NCBI GenBank assembly: GCA_044449065.1
Contig: JBIOHP010000003.1
Location: forward strand, 62,001 to 126,000
Origin: JBIOHP01 sp044449065
GTDB taxonomy: Bacteria; Bacteroidota; Ignavibacteria; UBA10030; SZUA-254
DNA: 64,000 nucleotides
Direction of reading: 5' to 3'
In this document: positions 1 through 8,521 of the stretch, one piece after another
How the letters are laid out: each line of letters opens with the position of its first letter
Numbering within the stretch: position 1 is the stretch's first letter
The notes under the pieces: model-generated
Databases searched by the model: none
Told to the model about the DNA's origin: nothing
The model's input: only the letters and a program-made list of their open reading frames with translations
Program-made: the position numbers and the translations under genes

Positions 1-2095
1 CGGCGCATCGTTAGTTCAGGGCAATAGACCGTATTATACAATCATGGCAAGCGATTACCCAAGCATGACAAGAGTATGGGACGCGCCTGCCGGAGCAGTT
101 TATCTCACGAGCAGCAGCGGCTGGGTCACCTATGATGATCAACAAAGCTGTAAAGCAAAAATTAACTACGCCCAGACCCAGGGCATCGGCGGAGTAATAA
201 TATGGGAGTTAGGCGGCGGGTATAGAGCAAGTTTACCGGCAGGACAAAGAGATTCGTTGCTCCAGGCGGTGAAACAGGCAATGGGCGGTCTGCCCTCAGA
301 TACTATTGCGCCTGTCGTTGCGATAACCTCCCCGCTCAACGGAGCCACGGTTTCCAACACGATTACGGTGAGCGCAACGGCTTCCGATAACGTCAGTGTT
401 GCGGGCGTGCAATTTCAATTGAACGGCGGTAATCTCGGCGGTGAAGTGACCATTCCGCCGTATAACTATTCATGGAATACGGGGCTGAAAGCGAACGGCG
501 GTTATACGCTGAGCGCCATAGCGCGGGACGCTGCGGGAAATAAAACAACTTCGTCGATCAGCGTAACGATTAGTAATGTTCCGGATACGACAGCTCCGAG
601 TATTTCGATAACCGCTCCAACTGATGGAGCCAATGTCTCGGGTACCGTTACTATTACCGCTAATGCTTCCGATAATGTGGGGGTTGTCGGTGTACAATTT
701 AAATTGAACGGGACGAATTGCGGAAGTGAAGTCACAACGCCGCCATACGCCTATTCATGGAATACAACGCAAAATAGCAATGGTGTGTATTCGATTTCAG
801 CAACTGCCAGAGACGCTGCGGGGAATACCTCAACCGCCGCTATTTCAGTGACGGATACGAATACAACACCGCCGCCGGGCGTATTGCCGTTTGAAGTAGT
901 TTCAGAAGATAATTTTAACAGACCAGACCAGCTTCCAATCGCCGGGGCAAAATGGACTACACTGGCGAACCAGCCGGGGAATGGAGCGCTTCAATTAGTC
1001 AATCAGAGCGTCCAGGCGTATTGCGCTAACGGCGTAGGATACGGGGGCGGCATGGCGTGGGATACGGTGATAACAAAGGGATCCGGTGTTACGCTTACGG
1101 TCGCACAGCGATCGGGCGATAATACCTATACATCCCTATTCCTGTATGCCCGGATGCAAAATAAAGATCTCTCCACCGGAAACGGTTATCGGTTCCGGTA
1201 TCTCGATAACTCAACCGGCAATGCATTGCTTGCTATCCAGAAAGTGACCAATGGAACGAATGGCACGGACCTGGTAACTACCAACCATACGGTAAATGTT
1301 GGAGATACATTAAAATTCGTGGTGGAAAATGACGCTAATAATACCCTCGTCGGTTATGTGAACAGCACGCTAGTGCTTTCCGTGGTCGATACCACTTATA
1401 ATCCCTCGTCATGGTATTTCTGGGTGAGAGGGATGGTGACATCCACACCGGCTCAATATGACCATTTTGCAGTCATTTCCCAGATTCCCGGCATATTGCC
1501 GATTCAACTTTCTTCATTCAGCGCGCATGCTGCCGGCGCCACAGAGGTTGATTTAGATTGGACTACGATGAGTGAAGTAAATAACTATGGGTTCTATATC
1601 GAACGCCGGCTGGAATCGCAATCCGATTTTTCAACCGTCGGCGGATTTATTCCGGGCGCGGGCACGTCTCTTCAGCAGCATCAGTATTCATTAATCGATA
1701 CCTCGGTGACGATAGGGACATATCACTATCGACTGAAACAAATCGATTTAAGCGGAAAGTTTATCTATTCTACGGAAATCGTGGTTACTGTTACCGGCGT
1801 GCTTGGGGTAAAGGATAATACGGCTCCGCGTGTGTTCCAGTTACTTCAAAATTATCCGAATCCGTTTAACCCAACAACGACGATTAATTTCACCGTGCAG
1901 AATGTTGAACACGCGCAGGTAGTTGTGTACAATGTGGTGGGACAGGAAGTTATGAAGCTGTTTGAGGGCGTCGCGGAACCCGGAAGATATTATAATTTAA
2001 CTGTGGATGGCTCTAGACTCGGCAGTGGAGTCTATCTCTATAGAATTAAAACCGACTCTCACATGGCAGTGAGAAAAATGTTGCTCATTAAATAA
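1..2095 (+). CDS. Secreted GH18 chitinase-like protein with Ig-like and T9SS sorting domains, 5'-truncated
   Basis: The reading frame is open from base 2, upstream of the first ATG at 44, so the true start lies outside the window. The residues around nt 150-250 (K-I-N-Y-A-Q then G-V-I-I-W-E-L-G-G-G-Y) match the last strand of a GH18 TIM barrel; the catalytic DxxDxDxE motif would lie upstream and is not visible. Counting from the ATG at 44: Ig-like repeats at about 88-180 and 182-275 (both with the P-x-x-G-A-x-V-S-x-T-x-T-x-x-A-x-A-S-D-N-V pattern), a region of about 290-480 that looks like a lectin-type jelly roll, a linker, and a type A T9SS sorting domain at 600-683 with N-Y-P-N-P-F-N-P and terminal K-M-L-L-I-K. 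Inference: an exported or surface-attached polysaccharide hydrolase, probably chitin-directed. Substrate cannot be proved without the catalytic part. Confidence 0.8.
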   Translation, partial: GASLVQGNRPYYTIMASDYPSMTRVWDAPAGAVYLTSSSGWVTYDDQQSCKAKINYAQTQGIGGVIIWELGGGYRASLPAGQRDSLLQAVKQAMGGLPSDTIAPVVAITSPLNGATVSNTITVSATASDNVSVAGVQFQLNGGNLGGEVTIPPYNYSWNTGLKANGGYTLSAIARDAAGNKTTSSISVTISNVPDTTAPSISITAPTDGANVSGTVTITANASDNVGVVGVQFKLNGTNCGSEVTTPPYAYSWNTTQNSNGVYSISATARDAAGNTSTAAISVTDTNTTPPPGVLPFEVVSEDNFNRPDQLPIAGAKWTTLANQPGNGALQLVNQSVQAYCANGVGYGGGMAWDTVITKGSGVTLTVAQRSGDNTYTSLFLYARMQNKDLSTGNGYRFRYLDNSTGNALLAIQKVTNGTNGTDLVTTNHTVNVGDTLKFVVENDANNTLVGYVNSTLVLSVVDTTYNPSSWYFWVRGMVTSTPAQYDHFAVISQIPGILPIQLSSFSAHAAGATEVDLDWTTMSEVNNYGFYIERRLESQSDFSTVGGFIPGAGTSLQQHQYSLIDTSVTIGTYHYRLKQIDLSGKFIYSTEIVVTVTGVLGVKDNTAPRVFQLLQNYPNPFNPTTTINFTVQNVEHAQVVVYNVVGQEVMKLFEGVAEPGRYYNLTVDGSRLGSGVYLYRIKTDSHMAVRKMLLIK

Positions 2096-2124
2096 GTTAA
2101 TCCCTCACATAAACCTCAAAATAG

Positions 2125-2163
2125 AAAGAGTCCCGTTTGCCTTGTGAGCGGGACTCTTTAATT
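2125..2163. terminator. Bidirectional intrinsic terminator
   Basis: A perfect 11-bp stem (AAAGAGTCCCG at 2125-2135 with CGGGACTCTTT at 2149-2159) and a 13-base loop, with T-rich sequence on the right and A-rich on the left. It lies between the convergent chitinase-like gene and the sigma-54 activator gene, so it can serve both strands. Confidence 0.8.
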
Positions 2164-2178
2164 TTACAACTCATCATA

Positions 2179-3528
2179 TTAGTCTAATTTATATTTATTC
2201 AATTTGTTGTGAAGCGTTTTCCTGCTTAACCCAAGCACTTTTGCCGCCTGCGAACGATTGTTTTTAACGGAACGAAGGGTCTGAAGAATGAGAATACGTT
2301 CGGCTTCGTTGTAGGTGCTTCCTACAGGAATAACAATAGAGTTTTCGGGATGCTTTTGCTTGGAGATTCGCGGCGGAAGAAAATCCGATTCAATGATATT
2401 TTCAGATCGCGTGACCATCGCTCGTTCGATAATGTTGCGTAACTCGCGGACATTCCCGGGCCAATCGTACGCAAGCAATAATTTTAACGCTTCCTCTGAA
2501 AACGATTGTTTCGGTTTTCCATATTTACGCCCAAAATCTGAGAGGAAATGATCTATTAATAGAGGGAGATCCGAGCGTCTGTTGCGAAGGGGCGGGATAT
2601 CGATTTCAATAACGCTGAAGCGGTAATATAAATCTTCGCGAAAATGTCCCGATGCAATCGCATCGGCAATTTTCTTGTTTGTTGCAGCGACCACTCTGAC
2701 GTCGACTTTCACCTCATCATTCCCGCCGAGCCGCCGGAATGATTTCGATTCAATGGCGCGTAAGAGTTTTGCCTGCGTATCGGGATTCATCTCGGCGATT
2801 TCATCAAAAAATAAAGTTCCGTTGTTCGCCAATTCAAAGGCGCCCATTTTTTTATTCAATGCTCCTGTAAATGCTCCCTTCTCGTGGCCAAACAATTCAT
2901 TTTCGATCACATCCTTGGGGAGCGCCGCGCAGTTAATGGCGATGAACGGTTGATTTTTCCTCTCGCTTTCCTGGTGAATAAGCCGGGCAACGATATCTTT
3001 TCCCGTCCCGCTTTCGCCGGTGATAAGCACGGCTGCATTCGATTGGGATACCATGGTGATGGCGCTGCGCACCTCGTTTATTGCAGGACTCTCTCCCACC
3101 ATTGTATATTCTGCAATAACCGGTTCCTGAGGATTAATAATGGCAGGATTGGAAATAGACCGGTTATGCCTGAACTCTTCCGGCAGCATGGCGTCAAATA
3201 TTTGCGCCGTCACTTCCTCAGCAACGATGAAGTCTCCCGCCCCAAGTTTAATCGCGCGAACCGCTTCTTCTACAGTGCCGTATTTCGGGATATACACCGC
3301 GCGGGTTTTCAGGTTGTGTTTCTTTATCAGGTCGAGGATTTCAACCTGAGATTCATCGAAGTATTCGCACCGGCTCAGGAATAATTGATACTTGTGCGAA
3401 AGTAATTCTTTCTTCACGCTCTCCATCGTTCGTTTTTCTGTGAACGAGAGAGGAGATTGCCGGTATGTTCCTATGAGATGAGTACAGGTCTCCTCGTTTG
3501 AATAAAATAAAAGAACATTTTTTCCCAT
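2179..3528 (-). CDS. Sigma-54-dependent activator (NtrC family) with degenerate receiver
   Basis: 449 residues in the usual NtrC order. Residues 1-110 have the receiver fold pattern, but the acidic pocket reads S-N-E, the phospho-acceptor position falls on Arg53 (L-S-R-C), and the switch lysine position is A-E, so it should not be phosphorylated. The AAA+ domain is intact: Walker A G-E-S-G-T-G-K-D at 171-178, the sigma-54-contacting G-A-F-T-G-A loop at 218-223, Walker B T-L-F-F-D-E at 238-243. A Fis-type helix-turn-helix fills about 410-449. It should activate sigma-54 promoters using a signal other than phosphorylation. It is last in the direction of the stressosome operon but separated from the NarL-type regulator by 207 bp, so it may have its own promoter. 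Confidence 0.9.
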   Translation of the reverse strand: MGKNVLLFYSNEETCTHLIGTYRQSPLSFTEKRTMESVKKELLSHKYQLFLSRCEYFDESQVEILDLIKKHNLKTRAVYIPKYGTVEEAVRAIKLGAGDFIVAEEVTAQIFDAMLPEEFRHNRSISNPAIINPQEPVIAEYTMVGESPAINEVRSAITMVSQSNAAVLITGESGTGKDIVARLIHQESERKNQPFIAINCAALPKDVIENELFGHEKGAFTGALNKKMGAFELANNGTLFFDEIAEMNPDTQAKLLRAIESKSFRRLGGNDEVKVDVRVVAATNKKIADAIASGHFREDLYYRFSVIEIDIPPLRNRRSDLPLLIDHFLSDFGRKYGKPKQSFSEEALKLLLAYDWPGNVRELRNIIERAMVTRSENIIESDFLPPRISKQKHPENSIVIPVGSTYNEAERILILQTLRSVKNNRSQAAKVLGLSRKTLHNKLNKYKLD

Positions 3529-3735
3529 CAGAAAACGCCCGGCTCCCGGTAAAATGTCTCCTGCATCTTAACCATTGTGTCTGGAAAGAAATTGCTGAAT
3601 CTCTGTTTGGTTATGACGATACATGAAAGTCGAAATCGCGCGGTGCAGTACCATAGAACAAGAAGAGTATTGATTTCTAACAGTATACGTGTGACTGTAA
3701 GGATGTATTTTAAATGATTGAAATCGCAATGAATA
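3529..3735. other. Intergenic gap inside the regulatory cluster
   Basis: 207 bp between the sigma-54 activator start and the NarL-type regulator stop. An open frame on the minus strand crosses it but has no family features and overlaps both genes. I see no clear hairpin; a promoter for the activator is plausible but not recognised. Confidence 0.4.
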
Positions 3736-4413
3736 TTACGTCTTCTTCCCGGGTTCGGTTTTGATAATTCCATTTTCGAGGGCGTATCGCACCAGGTTTG
3801 CCGTGTCATGAATATCAAGCTTTTGCATGATCTTGGCGCGGTGCGTATTGATCGTGTTAAGACTCAGCGATAATTTATCGGCGATTTCACGGTTTGTCAA
3901 TCCTTGGGAGATAAATTGGAGCACCTCGAGTTCACGGCTCGTCAGAGTCAGGTCCGGGGGACCATCCTCGCTAACCTCGGTCCGGGCGCGTTGAATAAAC
4001 TTTTCTATCATGAGCTTTGATATCCCCGGGCTGAAAAAGGTTTCATTGGCGAAAACAGCCCGCACCGCGGCGAGGATTTCATTTTTTTCGGAATTCTTAA
4101 GAATATATCCGTTTGCCCCGGCGCGTATCATCTGATAGACATATGCCTCATCCTCATGAATTGTCAGGATGAGGACTTTCATGTTCGGATGGGCTTGCTT
4201 GATCAAACGGGTAGTATCGACGCCGTTCAATTTCGGCATAGAAATATCGAGGATCGCAACGTCGGGATTGCGTTTATTCGCCAGCTCAAGCGCCTCTTCA
4301 CCGTCTGCGGCTTCTCCGACTATGGAAAAATCTTTATTGCTGCGAAAAAGAGTGCGAAGACCATTTCGCACAATACTATGATCATCGGCGAAAATTAATC
4401 TGATTCTTTTCAT
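3736..4413 (-). CDS. NarL/FixJ-type response regulator
   Basis: 225 residues: receiver domain at 4-120 with acidic pair D10-D11 and phospho-acceptor Asp56 (A-I-L-D-I-S-M-P), and a LuxR-type helix-turn-helix at about 160-220 (L-T-x-R-E-x-E-V-L-x-x-I-x-x-G, then N-T-I-N-T-H). It begins inside the end of the histidine kinase gene (ATGA overlap at 4410-4413), so the two are translationally coupled and this is almost surely the kinase's partner. Given the stressosome genes upstream, it is the likely DNA-binding output of that signalling chain. Target promoters cannot be told from the sequence. Confidence 0.93.
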   Translation of the reverse strand: MKRIRLIFADDHSIVRNGLRTLFRSNKDFSIVGEAADGEEALELANKRNPDVAILDISMPKLNGVDTTRLIKQAHPNMKVLILTIHEDEAYVYQMIRAGANGYILKNSEKNEILAAVRAVFANETFFSPGISKLMIEKFIQRARTEVSEDGPPDLTLTSRELEVLQFISQGLTNREIADKLSLSLNTINTHRAKIMQKLDIHDTANLVRYALENGIIKTEPGKKT

Positions 4414-5750
4414 GGCTTCTTGTTCGTAAATGGTATTTGGACCTGGATTTTTGTTCCCTTCTCCGGAGAAGATTCATACTGCATCGTACCCCCAAGAAGA
4501 ATGGATCGTTCTTTCATAGAAATTAAACCTAATCCACCGCCCTCGGCTTTACGCGCTTTTACTTTGTTTTGGTCAATACCGGTTCCATCATCCTCAATCT
4601 CGAGCATCACCGTTTCGTCTGTTTGGGTAAAACTCACAATAGCATTTTTGGCATTTGCATGTTTCACAATGTTGGAGAGAGCTTCTTGCGCAATTCGATA
4701 AATCGCTATCTCAACTTCCGACGGGTAGTGGTCGCGATGAGTATCTGTCTTTCGAAACGTAATTTTTGTTTTGTGTATTTTTTCATAGTCTTCGCATAAT
4801 CGTTCCAGCGCGACACTCATCCCGAAATCATCGAGCGCAGAGGGACGAAGGGTGGTCGCCATTCTCCTGACTTCGATTATGCGGTTATTAATTTGATGTT
4901 GTATCTTTCGTAATTTATTCGATACCGGTTTGTTATCGAGGATCGATTCTTCCATCATGCCGATAGTGAGTTTCATACCCGAGAGCCATTGGCACAAATC
5001 ATCATGCAACTCGCGGGCTAAATTGCGGCGTTCTTCCTCCTGTGCTTGAATAACCCTTTTCGCAAGTATTTGCAATTGCTCCTGAACCTGTTTCCGATCC
5101 GTAATATCGCGTGCGATAGCGATGGCTCCGATAATTTTTCCATTATGGTATTCAGGAACCGTTGTAATCTCCTCAACGTGGTATCCTTTTTCCCGAGAAC
5201 CTATCCGGATTTCAAAAACAGGCGGTGAATCACCATTCATCACGCGTTTATGAATTTCAACAGCAATGGGCAAATCATCAGGATGTATAAGGGTGTGAAA
5301 GGATTTTCCCAACCATTCGGAACGTCTCCAGCCGGTCAGCTTTTCAAAAACAGGATTCAGCGATTTTATATTTCCTTCGGGTGAAAGCGTATAGATGACG
5401 TCGCGGGCAGTTTCAACAAGCGTCCGGTAACGCTCCTCTGATTGTTGGAGCGTATTAAGCGCATCGCGATAGCCGCGAAACGTTAATTCGAAAGGGGATA
5501 GACTCTCTAAAAGAAAATCGGATGCTCTTGGAAGAAGTTCTGCGCACTCATGCACCGAACGGGTCGATTGGAGCATCTCTTTGAACGCTTGTTCATGCAT
5601 CGCAATCAAATCGATGCTTCGTAATTCTTCAACGAGCGCGCGCCGTCCAAATTCATACGCCCAGCGCAGAGAACTCTCGCCGCCGCCTTCAAGGTAGGCG
5701 GTCAACGCCGCTTTATACTCGGCAATTAATTGTGCTTTAATCTCTCTCAT
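4410..5750 (-). CDS. Histidine kinase with RsbU-like N-terminus, PAS and HisKA_3
   Basis: 446 residues. Residues 1-95 resemble the N-terminal domain of the RsbU phosphatase, the part that binds RsbT (Y-x-x-x-L-x-x-Y-L, E-x-S-L-x-x-A-x-x-F-x-R, then I-x-x-I-x-M-H). A PAS domain follows at 105-220, a NarX/DegS-type dimerisation domain with phospho-acceptor His249 (A-R-E-L-H-D-D-L), and an HATPase domain (E-A-L-S-N-I-V-K-H-A-N, then D-D-G-T-G-I). There are no membrane segments, so it is cytosolic. The start overlaps the rsbX stop by 4 bp and the stop overlaps the response regulator start by 4 bp. Inference: RsbT released from the stressosome binds residues 1-95 and controls the kinase, replacing the RsbU-RsbV-RsbW-sigma-B branch. 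Confidence 0.9.
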   Translation of the reverse strand: MREIKAQLIAEYKAALTAYLEGGGESSLRWAYEFGRRALVEELRSIDLIAMHEQAFKEMLQSTRSVHECAELLPRASDFLLESLSPFELTFRGYRDALNTLQQSEERYRTLVETARDVIYTLSPEGNIKSLNPVFEKLTGWRRSEWLGKSFHTLIHPDDLPIAVEIHKRVMNGDSPPVFEIRIGSREKGYHVEEITTVPEYHNGKIIGAIAIARDITDRKQVQEQLQILAKRVIQAQEEERRNLARELHDDLCQWLSGMKLTIGMMEESILDNKPVSNKLRKIQHQINNRIIEVRRMATTLRPSALDDFGMSVALERLCEDYEKIHKTKITFRKTDTHRDHYPSEVEIAIYRIAQEALSNIVKHANAKNAIVSFTQTDETVMLEIEDDGTGIDQNKVKARKAEGGGLGLISMKERSILLGGTMQYESSPEKGTKIQVQIPFTNKKP

Positions 5751-6403
5751 TGCATTACGCTTCCATATCGTAGTACCAACACCAGGGCGTCGTCGGTGCC
5801 CTTGATATATTTTGTGCCGATTCGTTCCGCTATGTGCTGCGCAGATTCTTTGTTTGGATACTCGTCCCCATAACCGCTCTCGAGTCCGTCTGTTTTAATA
5901 ATCATGAGATCACCTTTTGCAATTCTAAGTTCAGTCGCTTGAAGAACCGGCAAATTATAACCCACAACGCCTCCACGGAGCATAATGTGTTCATGTCTCT
6001 GAACGACCGTGCTATCGGCTCGAACGATCATTGCTTCAACATTACCTACACCTATCCATGTTACAGTTTCATCACTTACACGGATAGATGCAAGACACAT
6101 GACAACGCCGCGCGTATCCTTCAGATTGTTGTGGCAATGATTGATTAACGAAGTGACCGATTCGTTTGCATGGGCTTTGAGTGTTTCTATCGCAATTCTT
6201 GCGGCGTTCGCTGCCTCATTGCCATGTCCTAACCCGTCAACAACGCCCACCAACACGCCATTGTTACTGGGTTCGATTATATATTTATCACCGCATTCGG
6301 GCTCGCCCGGAAGAGCCCTGCTTATTACTCCGTACTCGATCTGAAGGTCATTCAGCGTTTTTGCAGGTCGAGAAATTTTTTTAACGGCGGTCAATCTTCC
6401 CAC
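5747..6403 (-). CDS. rsbX: RsbX-like PP2C phosphatase of the stressosome
   Basis: 218 residues, the size of RsbX, with a single PP2C/SpoIIE-type domain. Metal-binding features visible are C-G-D-K near residue 39, V-V-D-G-L-G-H-G-N-E at 54-63 and I-K-T-D-G-L late in the domain. RsbX removes phosphate from RsbR and RsbS and resets the complex after stress. The gene overlaps rsbT by 13 bp upstream and the histidine kinase by 4 bp downstream, the classical R-S-T-X order. Confidence 0.88.
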   Translation of the reverse strand: MGRLTAVKKISRPAKTLNDLQIEYGVISRALPGEPECGDKYIIEPSNNGVLVGVVDGLGHGNEAANAARIAIETLKAHANESVTSLINHCHNNLKDTRGVVMCLASIRVSDETVTWIGVGNVEAMIVRADSTVVQRHEHIMLRGGVVGYNLPVLQATELRIAKGDLMIIKTDGLESGYGDEYPNKESAQHIAERIGTKYIKGTDDALVLVLRYGSVMQ

Positions 6404-6792
6404 TTTCGAATGGTAACAATTGTGCCGTTGCCGGGAAACGATGATATTTCAAATTCATCCATGAGTCGCTTTGTCCCCGGTAAGCCCATTCCTAAGCTTC
6501 GACGTGAAGAATACCCATCCTGCAACGCAAGGAGAACGTCCGGAATTCCGGGACCACGATCGCTCGCAACAATCTCAATTCCTTTCTTTGTTCCTTTTTG
6601 GACAGAACGGATAATGATTTCACCGTTTTGCGCAAAATCAACAATGTTCCGGGCTAATTCAGAGATTGCCGTAGCGATGAGCGTTAAATCACCCTGGCTA
6701 AATCCCAGGGCAGTTGCGAATGTGCGCCCCTGCTGCCTTGCTATGACGATATCTCCATCCGAAGTGATCGGAACGTGAATTTCATTTTGCAC
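6391..6792 (-). CDS. rsbT: RsbT serine/threonine switch kinase
   Basis: 133 residues with a GHKL-type ATP-binding fold. The N-box is S-E-L-A-R-N-I (Glu45, Asn49), the G1 box is D-R-G-P-G-I with Asp78, and the G2 box is G-M-G-L-P-G-T at 101-107. In known stressosomes RsbT phosphorylates RsbS and RsbR, leaves the complex, and binds a downstream partner through that partner's N-terminal domain. Here the only candidate partner is the histidine kinase two genes downstream. It overlaps rsbS by 11 bp and rsbX by 13 bp. Confidence 0.93.
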   Translation of the reverse strand: MQNEIHVPITSDGDIVIARQQGRTFATALGFSQGDLTLIATAISELARNIVDFAQNGEIIIRSVQKGTKKGIEIVASDRGPGIPDVLLALQDGYSSRRSLGMGLPGTKRLMDEFEISSFPGNGTIVTIRKWED

Positions 6793-7156
6793 TATCGGTT
6801 TCCCCTTTTTCGCGTGCTTGAAGGTACGCTAATCCTTCTTCGAGGTCTAATGCGGTTGCAACATCTTCGAGGGTCAATCCTAACTGAACCATCGCAAATG
6901 CCACTTCGGGTTGAATGCCCACGATAACTGTTTCGGCTCCCCGTAATTTAATCATATGGGCGATCGATCGCATGGTACGCGTCGCAAATGAATCCATGAC
7001 GTCAAGGACCGTCACGTCTACAATGACTCCCCGCGACCGGAATTTTCCTACGCGAGCGGCAAGTTCTTCCTGAAGTTTGAGCAGATCTGCGTCGCTAAGC
7101 GCCGATTGGATTGAAGCAATGAGGTAATGCCCTTGCTTGAGTATGGGGACTTCCAT
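6782..7156 (-). CDS. rsbS: RsbS single-domain STAS scaffold protein
   Basis: 124 residues, one STAS domain. The loop V-T-V-L-D-V-M-D-S-F-A-T-R-T keeps the serine (Ser56) that in Bacillus RsbS is phosphorylated by RsbT, so the switch should work. RsbS forms the core of the stressosome with RsbR and holds RsbT until stress. It lies 36 bp after rsbR and overlaps rsbT by 11 bp. Confidence 0.93.
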   Translation of the reverse strand: MEVPILKQGHYLIASIQSALSDADLLKLQEELAARVGKFRSRGVIVDVTVLDVMDSFATRTMRSIAHMIKLRGAETVIVGIQPEVAFAMVQLGLTLEDVATALDLEEGLAYLQAREKGETDSAK

Positions 7157-7192
7157 AAAAATTCCTTATCAAAGTTCTGCGGCTGAATGCCT

Positions 7193-8089
7193 TTAAACAC
7201 CTTCCGTTGTCGTTATGACTTTATATCCGAGCAGCCGTTCGGCTTCTTCGATGCCGCCCTGTAAATCTCCGACGGTTTTCATTTTTCCGAGATCCACGCC
7301 GATGGTTACGAGCGTTTGAGCGATTTCGGATGATAAACCGGTAACGATCACTGTTGAGCCCATGAGCCGGGATGCTTCCACAGTCTGGACAAGGTGATTT
7401 GCCACGTTCGAATCGATCGTCGGCACGCCGGTGATATCGATAACCACTACTTTCGCTCTGTTCGCGCGAATGCCGCGCAATAATTGTTCGGTTAGTTGGC
7501 GGGCGCGTTGGGGATCGATGACGCCGATGATGGGAAGAATGAGCAGCCGTTCCCGAACCTGCAGCACGGGCGTAGAAAGTTCTCTGATTGCCTCCTGCTG
7601 CTGGCGGATGATCCTCTCGCGTTCCTGAACGAAACCGACGGCTACCGTAAGCGCGATCCTGTTTGCGGCGGGCTCGTAGGCGTCGAGAACGCGGTTGAGA
7701 AGATCAAAATTGGACTGATACTTTTTGAAGAGCGACCTCGCAAGAACGTCTCTCAGCAGCAATACGATTCCCACAACTTCCTGCGTTTCAACACCGCGGG
7801 GGATAATTCGTTCCGAAAGACTTCTCGCATACGCCTGAAGCGCTTCAATGCTTCCTGTCTCAAGCACTTCAACGTAATTATCAAACACCGAAGTCGCTTC
7901 GGCAAAAATCTCGTCTTTTGTCATGGCAGTTAATAACTGCGCCTCGGAAATTCGCCGTATCCACTCTTCGCGCAGTTGGGCGCGATTTTGTCGCAAGTGC
8001 GCGACCAACTCGCTCAATAACGCAGAGGTGACTTCCGGTAATACCTGGGAATTGACAGACATGGGAGTGGTATCTATTTTTTTGGACAT
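7193..8089 (-). CDS. rsbR: RsbR-family stressosome sensor, N-terminal sensory plus STAS domain
   Basis: 298 residues. The N-terminal 20-155 is all-helical and looks like the non-haem globin-type sensory domain of RsbR proteins; no ligand-binding residues can be assigned. A helical linker at 155-175 leads into a STAS domain at 178-290. Phospho-acceptor candidates are Ser227 in V-P-T-I-D-S-N-V-A, where Bacillus RsbRA has a threonine, and Thr259 in S-E-I-A-Q-T. A good ribosome site (AGAGGAAA) precedes the ATG. It is the first gene of the stressosome operon. Only one RsbR paralogue is present in the window; others could lie elsewhere. Confidence 0.92.
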   Translation of the reverse strand: MSKKIDTTPMSVNSQVLPEVTSALLSELVAHLRQNRAQLREEWIRRISEAQLLTAMTKDEIFAEATSVFDNYVEVLETGSIEALQAYARSLSERIIPRGVETQEVVGIVLLLRDVLARSLFKKYQSNFDLLNRVLDAYEPAANRIALTVAVGFVQERERIIRQQQEAIRELSTPVLQVRERLLILPIIGVIDPQRARQLTEQLLRGIRANRAKVVVIDITGVPTIDSNVANHLVQTVEASRLMGSTVIVTGLSSEIAQTLVTIGVDLGKMKTVGDLQGGIEEAERLLGYKVITTTEGV

Positions 8090-8521
8090 AGTATATATTT
8101 CCTCTATTTAATAATTTTGCGCGTTTTCATATATTGTGTTTTACGTTCCTTCTCAGGTTAACTGTCGAAGTTTTTATTGAGATCATTTCTTATATGGATA
8201 TGAAAAATACCACGATAAACAGCTCGAAAGAGCTTACCACGGCTCTATTATTACCCACATGGGTATTTTAGAAAATATAGTCAAATGATGCCTGAATTCC
8301 AATATCATTACTATTAATGAAGCTCTTCCCCTCTTATAATCCCGAAATTGCTTGAAATTCCACATAGTGTATGGTGATGATCATCATAGTGGGAATAACG
8401 GTTACCATTGCGCTGAAAATATCAAGAAATAATGGTTATACGCCTGGCAGGCGATGACCAGGTTTGTGTTTTACACGATTTGTCAATACTTTGGATAAAC
8501 TTTCAAAAGGTTACAACACGA
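8090..8521. promoter_or_regulatory. Divergent regulatory region with palindromes
   Basis: 432 bp between rsbR (leftward) and the SIMPL-domain gene (rightward). It holds a short hairpin AGCTC-GAAA-GAGCT near 8221-8234, an operator-like inverted repeat TACCCA-CA-TGGGTA at 8252-8265, and a GATGATCATC palindrome near 8377. Promoters for both directions must lie here, but I cannot assign -10/-35 boxes with confidence. An upstream in-frame ATG at 8432 extends the right-hand gene but the added residues look non-coding. Confidence 0.45.

Noticed and set aside
3528..3818. Minus-strand open frame of 96 codons between the sigma-54 activator and the NarL regulator
   Set aside because: It overlaps the regulator gene out of frame, has no family features and no ribosome site.
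4960..5010. TGGCAC match that could be a sigma-54 promoter
   Set aside because: It lies inside the histidine kinase gene and lacks a correctly spaced TTGC box.
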